A stretch of DNA of 64,000 nt from Pythium myriotylum. Lineage: Eukaryota; Oomycota; Peronosporomycetes; Pythiales; Pythiaceae. Made by a program: the position numbers and the translations under genes. Shown here one piece after another: positions 11,301-18,738 of the stretch (its first letter is position 1; the number at the start of each line of letters is the position of its first letter). Below the pieces are notes generated by a model, which saw only the letters and a list, made by a program, of their open reading frames with translations, did no database searches and was not told the DNA's origin. The stretch lies in the NCBI GenBank assembly GCA_023091665.1, contig JALJCQ010000003.1:744001-808000 (forward strand). Reading direction: 5' to 3'.

Positions 11301-13881
11301 GCGTGACCGCAAGAACTGGATTAACGCCGTCTGCATCCCGATACTGTTCCTCATCATCCTCATTCTACTGCCTGAAATCAACATCGCCAACTTCATGCCG
11401 GACTACACTGTCACGTATGCGTCGACCTCTCAGCAAGGTAACTGCACGGCGGCAAACTTCACTGCGAACCCATTCACCCGCGACGACCAGCTCGACTGTC
11501 TCAACAACCAATTCAGCTACTGCTCACTCGGTATCATCAACTGTAATGCCACGCTGTGCTGCACGCAGAGGAACATCGAGTCGCCGTACTACCCGTGTAA
11601 CACGTGCACGCCACGAGGAACGAACCCTTGCTACAACCCAACATGCATGTCCCCCAGTGGTGCCAAGCTACAGCTGACGCTCAATGCTTTCTTGGTCTCG
11701 CTCGTCGTGATGCTTTCGTTCGCGTTTGTGCCTGCGGCAATCGTCGCCTTCATCGTGCGTGAGAAAAATCCAATCCAGAATGCCAAGAGTCTACAGCTTA
11801 TCTGCGGTGCCAACACTTCGGCATATTGGCTCGCGAACTGGACCCATGACATGGTGATCATCTTGGTATCTGTTGTGCTCGCAATCATCGCTGTCCCGGT
11901 ATCGACTAAGACGCTCAGCGATTACGATGCCGTAGTGGGTGTGATTGCACTTGTGATCAGCCACGCAGCCACGGTCGTCCCACTCGCCTACTTGTTCTCG
12001 TTCCGTTTCAACAAGCACGCTGTGGCGCAGACGTCGCTTCTCGTATTCGCGCTCAGCACTGGCGGCTTGCTCAGCATTTTCTCATTCCTGTGTCGAATTG
12101 TCGATTTTAACCTATCGGGTAGCGATGGGGACGGATTGACACTGTCTGCGCTGGACCGCAACTATCTGCGCTGGATCTTCATGTTGTTCCCCGGTTACTC
12201 GCTTAACAGCGGCGTTTACGAGATTGGCACCCGCGCCATTGGCCGTGACTCGCTCTTTGGCGTCGTCAACAAGACGCCATCGTCGTTTTTCGGTGCGTTC
12301 AAGGGGCTCGGCGCGGAGGAGTGCACTCTATGCTGGGAGAAAAACGAGCCTGGATGCTGCCAGCGCGGTGTTTTCCAGCTTGACGTAGCGGGTGCGCCGG
12401 TCATTTACATGGTACTGGAGGCAGTTATCTTCACAATCTGGGTCTTCTTGCGTGACCGCAACTCCGTCTCGTGGAACCGCGAACAACCGGTGCGCCGACA
12501 GATTCCGGGCGAAGATGACGACGTCGCGATGGAGCGCCAGAAGGTTCAGAACGGCGGACCGACTCGCAATGACGCGATCTTCATTCGCAACCTGCGACAG
12601 CAGTACCCTGGTGGAAAAGTGGCACTGGACGATCTGTGTCTTGCGATTCCCAAGGGTGAGTGCTTCGGCTACCTCGGCATCAATGGCGCCGGCAAGTCCA
12701 CGACAATGAAGGTTCTTACAGGTCAGATCGCTCCAACAAACGGATTTGTGACGCTCGGTGGATACGATCTCTCTCGGTACCGCGACAAGGCTCGCACGGT
12801 CATTGGTTATTGCCCGCAGTTCGACGCTCTCCACGATCTCTTGACAGTTGAGGAGCAGCTGGAGTTGTACGCACGATTGAAAGGCATCCCTGACTCTCAA
12901 GTGCGTGAGGCAGTCGACCAGAAGATTCACGAAGTTGGACTCCACGAGTACCGCAACAAGCTGACGCGCGGACTGAGCGGTGGCAACAAACGCAAGGTTT
13001 CGACGGCAATTGCTCTCATGGGAGCACCGAGAATCATTTTCCTGGACGAACCATCCACTGGTGTAGATCCGAGCTCGCGCCGCAAGATGTGGGATGTAAT
13101 CGCGAGTGTGTGTGCAGAGAAGGACTCGTGCGTTGTGCTGACAACGCACAGCATGGAGGAGTGCGAAGCGCTGGCGACGCGTGTGGGTATTCTCGTCAGC
13201 GGTAAGCTGAAGTGTCTCGGTACCGTGGGCCACTTGAAGCAGAAGTTCGGCAAAGGCTATACGGTTGAGGTCAAGCTCTCGGAGCCACCACGCTCGATGG
13301 CAGACCAGGTTCACAACGAGATTGTTTCGGTCCTCGGAGCTCATGGTGTGATCACCGAAGACAACGTGGTCCGCGTGTGTTCAGCGCTCGGCTCGGAGGC
13401 ACGCGGTCGCGCGATCATCAACAATGAAGGCAACGCTTGGGTCATGAATGCCGTGCTTACATCGGCCGGCAAGATCTCTCTTGACGTCTTCAGTAACTGG
13501 TGGTGCACGGAGAACATGAGTCGTGCGCTCGTGCAGTTCTTCCGCGACGAGTTTGTTGGTAGCACGCTCGTCGAGCAACAGAGTGACCACTTCCGCTTCC
13601 AAGTGCCCAAGCAGTCGCTGCGCCCGTTCCAGATCTTCCGCCTACTTGAGGAATCCAAGAAACGGCTCTTCGTTGGCGAGTACAGTGTCAGCGACACGTC
13701 GCTTGAGCACATTTTCAACAACATGGCTGCCCAGCAAGATGAGGAGCGTCTCATCTCGAATGGCATGTACGACGATCTAGGTGGCGGATACGGCGATTAC
13801 AACTTGGAACCAAGCAGTCTGCAGTCAGTGCGTTCATTCCACCGCTCTAACTCGCTTCGCCGCTCTTCGTTCCTAGATTAA
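8392..13881 (+). CDS. ABCA-subfamily full transporter A (1829 aa)
   Basis: Full-length ABC transporter of the A subfamily, which mostly move lipids or sterols across membranes using ATP. One exon; start set at ATG 8392 (MSGSSSSSS), since the frame upstream begins only with TTG. Order: a Cys-rich N-terminal segment (about 1-155) and an extra membrane span (about 163-185); then the normal ABCA start (LVWKNLVLRRRKPVAMIVEQ) with a first six-helix bundle; ATPase domain 1 (Walker A GHNGAGKTTT about 634, LSGGQKRKLS about 734, Walker B VFLDEPTSGMDP); a second helix bundle with a large Cys-rich loop (CCTQRN, CNTCTP, CYNPTCMS); ATPase domain 2 (GINGAGKSTT about 1429, LSGGNKRKVS about 1528, IFLDEPSTGVDP). 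Both sites look competent. It is the most diverged of the three ABCA genes here. Substrate unknown. Confidence 0.93.
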   Translation: MSGSSSSSSSSSSATVSALTNCINEVVLQDLEYATCVMNTGLFSMSTASRIGSSAAGLAAALVNASASSQAYAETLLEGSRAGDIEYGQCQLLCTTPSLTGASDSCCNAAAEVLKCKSTNSAVAGCKQMLEEVFALKHECGISAQNIGLIVATTLVVLLITAMIVLAKWHARQQGKKTLEALEARLAAGVLTTWTAFLAAWNQIANLVWKNLVLRRRKPVAMIVEQILPLLLVGGLVFLANLDNIFPSISTKSSRKSTEAISPGSNILICTSLEDLDSTDIGAPSDAMSTFYSTGQSVLGMFLLISYIKFVSTDTTTMVIEKETRIREIMKIMGLSDMTLLFSWALTSMLVSTPLAFAISAELKYGNVFPSTEYATLVFLFWAFSLSIVAFSYFVTPFFNKSRTASIASVLLWMLLYFPYFSVQAKSDARKYTAALAPPTAFALATDELLRRARLGKGYAYSIGLIEKPILVPSAFSMAWMLVLDSFILFALGWYLEQVLPQQYGVPKPWNFLLQREYWINDAATDYGSTPMVQSPAATPSNLTQSPRSDFSPMVDDLRMPEFRTSNSLPLMKQQSALVDAVEPVTAALATQERKGTCLQIQSLRKVFKVEDGEKIAVHDLNLTMYSGQITALLGHNGAGKTTTISMLTGLTQPTSGDATLFGRSIRRDFNELRQIMGICPQHDVLFEDMTVEEHLLLFGTMKNVAPQKLKDEAEKMIREVGLTEKRKVRTKNLSGGQKRKLSVALAYIGDSKLVFLDEPTSGMDPYSRRFTWNLLQRNRDDRVIVLTTHFMDEADILGDRIAIMADGQLCCAGSSLFLKNRYGAGYNLTIIKRPDCDVEDVSRFLRKHVDDVKCLSNYGSETVFQLPSAAASVFPSLLQSLDQQLQNLRILQYGVSVTTLEEVFLRIARDREEGTASDGFLPVDQIRKTSATSTQSRPTAARITSVETREPSMGSQYAALLIKRLRISKRDRKNWINAVCIPILFLIILILLPEINIANFMPDYTVTYASTSQQGNCTAANFTANPFTRDDQLDCLNNQFSYCSLGIINCNATLCCTQRNIESPYYPCNTCTPRGTNPCYNPTCMSPSGAKLQLTLNAFLVSLVVMLSFAFVPAAIVAFIVREKNPIQNAKSLQLICGANTSAYWLANWTHDMVIILVSVVLAIIAVPVSTKTLSDYDAVVGVIALVISHAATVVPLAYLFSFRFNKHAVAQTSLLVFALSTGGLLSIFSFLCRIVDFNLSGSDGDGLTLSALDRNYLRWIFMLFPGYSLNSGVYEIGTRAIGRDSLFGVVNKTPSSFFGAFKGLGAEECTLCWEKNEPGCCQRGVFQLDVAGAPVIYMVLEAVIFTIWVFLRDRNSVSWNREQPVRRQIPGEDDDVAMERQKVQNGGPTRNDAIFIRNLRQQYPGGKVALDDLCLAIPKGECFGYLGINGAGKSTTMKVLTGQIAPTNGFVTLGGYDLSRYRDKARTVIGYCPQFDALHDLLTVEEQLELYARLKGIPDSQVREAVDQKIHEVGLHEYRNKLTRGLSGGNKRKVSTAIALMGAPRIIFLDEPSTGVDPSSRRKMWDVIASVCAEKDSCVVLTTHSMEECEALATRVGILVSGKLKCLGTVGHLKQKFGKGYTVEVKLSEPPRSMADQVHNEIVSVLGAHGVITEDNVVRVCSALGSEARGRAIINNEGNAWVMNAVLTSAGKISLDVFSNWWCTENMSRALVQFFRDEFVGSTLVEQQSDHFRFQVPKQSLRPFQIFRLLEESKKRLFVGEYSVSDTSLEHIFNNMAAQQDEERLISNGMYDDLGGGYGDYNLEPSSLQSVRSFHRSNSLRRSSFLD

Positions 13882-13955
13882 ACCATCGTAAGAAGTGAGT
13901 CCATACGAGTAAACTAGCAAAATCCAAAGCATTGTATCACTGCCGCGCGCGATTA

Positions 13956-15749
13956 TCAGTATCCGTATTTGTCATTGAGCTTGGTACGCCCGTCGCCTGT
14001 TTGGTTGGCTGGTGGAACCCACACTCGATCTCCGCCTTCCAATTCGGAGGCATCAGATGAGCGAGCTGCAGTAACGGCAGGTGGTGGCAAGGTTGGTCCC
14101 AGCAATCGTCGCTTTTTTGGTTTTGCTGGTTCAGTTTCATCATGTGGTTTGGACTGTTCTGAATTGGGGGTCTCGTGTTTGGTTCGTCGTTCGTTCTTCT
14201 CCTGGGTTTGACGTGGAGGAGACTTCACTTGCGCTGTCTCTGCTCCCTCATCTCTGTCTATTAGATTAGTTGGCAGTTGTGCTGGTAACGGAGTTGGCTT
14301 GTGATCTGTCAAGAGGTCTGCGTGTGGAGACCCCTCACCGGGTTTGCTCTCCTCGCATTGTTTGCTCGTCACTGGTTGCTCATGGCTGAGAGCTGGCAAT
14401 GCGATAGCAAGTAATTGCCGCTGTTTCTTCAACTCCGCTTCGACTTCCTGTCGCCTGTTTTGTAAGCGAGCGAGCTCTTTCATGTGAAGCTCCTTAGCAG
14501 TTGATTTCATGAATGCCTCCAGGGCATCAGCCTCTTCTTCTCCTTGGGCCTTGGCTCCGTCGTCATCGGCCTGAACACGTGTATACTCCGCATTCAAGTC
14601 CTTTAAGTCCTTCTCCAGTATCTCGATCTTCTTCGTGATGATCTCGGTCGTTAGCACTTCTGTCTTTGCATTTGTCTTCTTCGTAGAAGCTGTCATTTTC
14701 CCTTTCAAGGCCTGCTCGTGCTGCTGCTTGCGGTCGGCGTGTTTCTTCAGGTTAGCACTAGTACGGTCGTAAAAATCGTCCTCATCACTATCATAGTTGT
14801 ACATGGATGACGAGCCACCCTGCGATCGACCCTTGGAATTCTTCGCGCTGTTGATCGATCGTGACTTCTCTCGTTGGGCCGTGCGGTCGTGAATCTTGGC
14901 CTCAAGGTCTTCAATCTCTTTCATTAGGCTCTCGATGCGGGCGTTGTTGCGCTCGAGCGTCTTCTCCTGGCCCTCTGTGAGTCCCTGAAGGTTGTTCTGC
15001 TTGGCCAGGATTCTCGCTTTCTCTGTCTCCAAGTTCTCCATCTTGGCGATCTTGTTCTGGAGCTGAGTAAACATCTTCTGGTCCTTCTCACTGATGTCGG
15101 ACTGCTTGACACTCGACTCGTACGCCGTGCGACCGTGTTCTTTGACCCCGCGCAAATACTCGGGTAGATCACTCTCGTCGTCTCGGCTTCTCCGCTTCTT
15201 TTTCTGGTCGCCGTCGTCGTCGCTCGCGTCGCTGTCGTCCTCTTCCTCGGCGTCCTCGCGGAATCCCCAGGTGGCACCAGCGGCTTCTCTCTCTTCCCGC
15301 TTCTTCTCGGCCTCCTTTCTCGCCTGGATCTTGGCGCGGAGCTTCTCCATGTCCGCTTCCTCTGGACGCAGCTCATCGGGCCCACAGACCGCGTACTTGC
15401 GCGTCGACTCGCCGAAGACGAGCAGGTCGCCGACGTGGAGCCGCTGGAACTCGAGCGGCGGGAGGCGCTTCTTGTTGACAAACGTACCGTACGTGCTCTT
15501 GAGGTCCTTCACGAAGAGCGCGCCGTGGGCGTCGAACTGCAGCGCCGCGTGGACGCGCGAGAGCGACGGATGCTGCAGCACGAGGTCGCAGAGCGGCTCC
15601 ATGCGGCCGGCCACGACGAAGCTCTTGGCCGGATCGAGCGGCAGCGCCAGCGACTCGAGCAGCACGCCATTGCGCACGACGTCCAGCGAGAGTCCGAATG
15701 CGTTGCGCCCGTCGCGACCCCACTCAGGAGGCTCGTACGGCGTCGCCAT
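13956..15749 (-). CDS. SLC4A1AP: Kanadaptin-like FHA-domain protein (SLC4A1AP homologue)
   Basis: Single-exon gene of 597 residues. Start at ATG 15749 opening MATPYEPPEWG, which matches the PYxEPPWG block at the start of kanadaptin FHA domains. The FHA domain (about 15-125) carries the phosphothreonine-binding features: VAGRMEPLCDLVLQHPSLSRVHAAL with Arg and SxxH, then DLKSTYGTFVNKKRLPP. A long acidic and coiled-coil region follows, including GATWGFREDAEEEDD and several heptad-rich helices, and the tail ends with a Pro/Lys-rich GPTLPPP segment typical of this family. Kanadaptin is nuclear in animals and is linked to spliceosome-associated complexes; the precise role is uncertain. The gene lies tail to tail with transporter A, 74 bp apart. 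CCAAT motifs upstream (15810-15845) may serve its promoter. Confidence 0.85.
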   Translation of the reverse strand: MATPYEPPEWGRDGRNAFGLSLDVVRNGVLLESLALPLDPAKSFVVAGRMEPLCDLVLQHPSLSRVHAALQFDAHGALFVKDLKSTYGTFVNKKRLPPLEFQRLHVGDLLVFGESTRKYAVCGPDELRPEEADMEKLRAKIQARKEAEKKREEREAAGATWGFREDAEEEDDSDASDDDGDQKKKRRSRDDESDLPEYLRGVKEHGRTAYESSVKQSDISEKDQKMFTQLQNKIAKMENLETEKARILAKQNNLQGLTEGQEKTLERNNARIESLMKEIEDLEAKIHDRTAQREKSRSINSAKNSKGRSQGGSSSMYNYDSDEDDFYDRTSANLKKHADRKQQHEQALKGKMTASTKKTNAKTEVLTTEIITKKIEILEKDLKDLNAEYTRVQADDDGAKAQGEEEADALEAFMKSTAKELHMKELARLQNRRQEVEAELKKQRQLLAIALPALSHEQPVTSKQCEESKPGEGSPHADLLTDHKPTPLPAQLPTNLIDRDEGAETAQVKSPPRQTQEKNERRTKHETPNSEQSKPHDETEPAKPKKRRLLGPTLPPPAVTAARSSDASELEGGDRVWVPPANQTGDGRTKLNDKYGY

Positions 15750-15957
15750 CTTCCGATCGGTGGGGATGCGCTGCAAATGCTGGCATGGACATGGGCGAAT
15801 CGGATTGTAGCCAATCAAAAGTGGTTTATATCAGTTTTAGCCAATTAAACAAGCCCATTCTGGCGGCAGGATGCGGGAGGTCATGGCCGCCGACAGGGAA
15901 GCAAGATGGGAGGGAGTCTGAGAGAATCTGCCGACCAATCGGCCCACGGATGTTGTC

Positions 15958-17241
15958 TCATCGGTGCTCGAAGTAGTTCTCCTTGTCTTCGTCCGTGGGA
16001 GATCTCCTCCGCGGCGACGCTCGCTGAGCGTTCTTGGATCGGAAGGGCGATCTCTCCGAGTGAGCTGCAACGATGGGAAGGGTCAGTTGCACGCTTGTCT
16101 GTGCAGCTGCAAAGGGCGAGGCACCACCTTCCAGAGGAGAAGAGACCGCGAAGCTATCATCTCGTGGGCGGAAGAGATCCTGGCGGATGCGGTGAAGCGC
16201 TTCGCCTGTCGCAATCATCGCATCTCGCTGAAACAAAAAAAGCGCTGCCATCAGCCGAATCCATCGTATACTTAGCAAGAACACCATGCTGGGAACTAAC
16301 CATGGCGTCGACTTGCTGAGAGAGGTCCTGGTATCGTGCCTCTGACTTATCACTGTGCTCTTGCAGCTCAGTGCAGTGCTGAACATTGTGCTGCAGTCAA
16401 AGCCGCTGATCAACAGATCAACAAGAGAGCATCTTACCTGCTCGAGTTCGCGTATTCGGCGCTGTTGCCGTTTACGGTAATGGCGCTCCGTCTCCAGCTG
16501 GTCTGTCAGCATCTGGACCTTTTGTGTGAGATCGATCCCGACCTGCAAGGACTTGAAGCACATCATCGTGACAGGATCATCGAAGTGGGTCGAGTCGAGA
16601 GCCTCCCCACTCTCGTGCGCTTCCTCGTCAATGGCTTCCTCCTCGACGGTCACTAGTTTCGATCTACCTCCATGTTGAGGGTGGCGGTAGCTCTTGTCAT
16701 CGTCTTCGTCGTCGTTTTCTTCGTCGTCATCGTCCATGTATTCACTGGTGTCAAGTCGTTTCGTCTCTCGCTCTAGGTCCGAGAGCATGTGCTCAAGCAT
16801 CGCAAGCTCACGCCGCATCTTGTGCCGCGAGTCGGGATGCTGGTGCTCGCTGAAGACCTCGTCGTCTTCAACTCGGAGTTCGACCCGTCTCCCTCGAGGT
16901 GACGTCGCTGGGAACGAGCCATGCGGTCCGCGAGACCAACTCTCCTCCTCCTCGTCCCTCCTTCCGACAGGAGCGGCTCGACCGTGGAAGTGCGCGGCCG
17001 AGAGCTGCTGCATCTGCTTGAGCAGCCGCTCCTCGCGCGTGAGTCGGTACTGCTGATCGTCCGTGAGGTATCCGTTCCACGCCGGACGAGGCGCTCGCCT
17101 GCCCGAGGACGACGCCGCCGGCCGCCGACCGCGAGACGAAGGCGACGCGTGCGCAGAGCCAGGACGTCGCAGCGGCGTGCGCGGAGCGCTCTGCACGGGC
17201 GCGCTGCGCCACGAGGGCGACGGGATGGGCCGCGACGTCAT
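15958..17241 (-). CDS. Coiled-coil protein of unknown function (379 aa)
   Basis: Three exons are proposed: 17241-16438, 16366-16301 and 16227-15958, with introns of 71 and 73 nt and phase 0 at each junction. The product has a basic, Ser/Pro/Arg-rich N-terminus (to about 60), a segment YLTDDQQYRLTREERLLKQM, an acidic stretch of mixed Asp/Glu around 165-180, and predicted coiled coils around 130-155 and 240-300. Exon 2 encodes LQEHSDKSEARYQDLSQQ, which continues the coiled coil perfectly and supports the splice choice. The tail (SPFRSKNAQRASPRRRSP) is basic and could be phosphorylated. Composition resembles cytoskeletal or centrosomal scaffold proteins, but I do not recognise the family. Confidence 0.68.
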   Translation of the reverse strand: MTSRPIPSPSWRSAPVQSAPRTPLRRPGSAHASPSSRGRRPAASSSGRRAPRPAWNGYLTDDQQYRLTREERLLKQMQQLSAAHFHGRAAPVGRRDEEEESWSRGPHGSFPATSPRGRRVELRVEDDEVFSEHQHPDSRHKMRRELAMLEHMLSDLERETKRLDTSEYMDDDDEENDDEDDDKSYRHPQHGGRSKLVTVEEEAIDEEAHESGEALDSTHFDDPVTMMCFKSLQVGIDLTQKVQMLTDQLETERHYRKRQQRRIRELEQVRCSLVDLLISGFDCSTMFSTALSCKSTVISQRHDTRTSLSKSTPWLVPSMVFLLSIRWIRLMAALFLFQRDAMIATGEALHRIRQDLFRPRDDSFAVSSPLEGGASPFAAAQTSVQLTLPIVAAHSERSPFRSKNAQRASPRRRSPTDEDKENYFEHR

Positions 17242-17315
17242 GGCGAATGAGGAGCTCCTGGTTTTCGCGGGCTTTTCCCTTTCAAGATGTTGAGGTTTCA
17301 AATAGGTTAACGTCT

Positions 17316-17332
17316 ACCGGTATCCTACCGGT
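17316..17332. promoter_or_regulatory. Paired ACCGGT motif in a divergent promoter
   Basis: ACCGGT at 17316-17321 and 17327-17332, start to start 11 bp, 75 bp upstream of the coiled-coil gene's ATG on the minus strand and upstream of the plus-strand PDZ-like paralogue. The offset from the minus-strand ATG is the same (75 bp) as at the RBM25 gene. Role inferred from recurrence. Confidence 0.45.
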
Positions 17333-17456
17333 TCTGGATGATCGGCAACTTCGACTTGAAGTTGAGTTATTGCGTCCTCCAAGCAGAGAATCTTCTCCCA
17401 TCCGCATCCCCACACTTCCCCGCTCGCATTTCACTTCCCCACCAGCTCACAGAGGG

Positions 17457-18662
17457 CGAACGGCGCCCGTGGGACTCGTTCGCGGAGCCAAGACGGTCTG
17501 GACGAGAGTCTCTCGCTCGGTCGTCATGTCCTAGGGCTCTGATCGTCGGACGACTGTACTGTATGTAGCTCCTGCTGCTCAAGCTCGATGGCGAGACGAG
17601 CTACGGCTTCCGCGACTGCCTGCAACGAGGCCGCGACGATCGCGCCGTGTTTGAAGTCACGAGCATCGATCCGCTTTCGCCTGCTGCGCGAGCTGGCGTC
17701 ACTGTTGGTTGGTCGTCGGTCGAGTTGCCACTGATTTCACGCCTCCTGACCTCCTCTGTGCGCAGGAGACGAGCTGCTGACCGTGCGAGTGCTTGGCACG
17801 GATGTAAATCCGTTTACATGGTGCAATTCGGCAATCGAACGACTAGAGGCGCTGGAGGAAGTATCCATCGTCCAGATCTGTGTGAGGAAGAAGGATGACG
17901 CACGGATCACCGAGGCCCAGCAACGCCGCCATGACCACATTTCCCAGTGGCTAGTACGCTCACGTCAACTCTATGCAAATTACGTTGCTGAGAAGCTTCG
18001 TTTCGTCTGATTTGTCGTCTTGTCGTGGTTACTAGACCAAAGCCAAGATGCTCGACACCGCGAGCAAACGTTTCCGTGGAGCATTCATCGTGCCGCAGCT
18101 CCAGAGAGTAGTCGTGCTGATGTACGAGTTTGAGTTCCTGTACTTCGCCAAGCTCTGGAAGAAACTGCCTGAGAACGAGCGTGAGGGTCTGACTCTACCC
18201 GTCCCTCGTGCGTTTGTAAGCGAGACGAAGCTACCAGGACTCATGGACGAGACACGTTGTGTCGTGCAAACGTCTGCCTCATCCACGCGACCGTCAACGA
18301 AAGCAAGCGACATGAGCACGACAGAGTCCGACATCTGGTCCATGAGATCACGATCGTTCAAACGTACATCTACGCAAACTGAGCAATCGACTAGCACGCC
18401 ACGGGAAGAGAGCAAAGCTGACGACAGCACGAGTGTCTCCAGCTACGAAGAGAGCTTACTGGATCGCTACCTCCCCTATCGTTTCGCCCAGCGCACACCG
18501 GTGACTAAACGACATCGAACTCTGGTTCAGCATCGTCCTGTGCGATTGAGGAGCAGTCTTCGCTTCCAATCTGGAGAGAGCGTTGATCCTGGTAGTAATG
18601 ACGCAAGGAGCGATGGTGATGCCGAGCGCGAACTTGTGCGTATCAAGCGAGAGGCTGTCTAG
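17457..18662 (+). CDS. PDZ-like domain protein, paralogue B (5-prime end unresolved)
   Basis: Paralogue of the gene at 5979-7156. Recognised exons: exon 1 end at 17495, 17569-17707, 17766-17953 and 18036-18662. The PDZ-like core reads SYGFRDC, FEVTSIDPLSPAARAGVTV, GDELLTVRVLG, aligning residue for residue with paralogue A across the intron. The middle region (LQRVVVLMYEFEFLYFAKLW; LTLPVPRAFV) also matches, while the Ser/Thr-rich tail is shared only in composition. The end of exon 1 (VGLVRGAKT) matches paralogue A (AFVRGAKL), but no in-frame ATG occurs close by. The nearest is at 17247, only 5 bp from the divergent neighbour's ATG and so implausible. Either a further 5-prime exon is missing or the gene is damaged at its start. 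The exon 1 donor (GTCTGG) is weak. Confidence 0.62.
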
Positions 18663-18738
18663 TCAAATGGAAGAAGCCAGGTATCAGTTGATAGGGGCTA
18701 ATAAAGTAACGTCTATTGTGTCATAATTAGTCGGGCGA

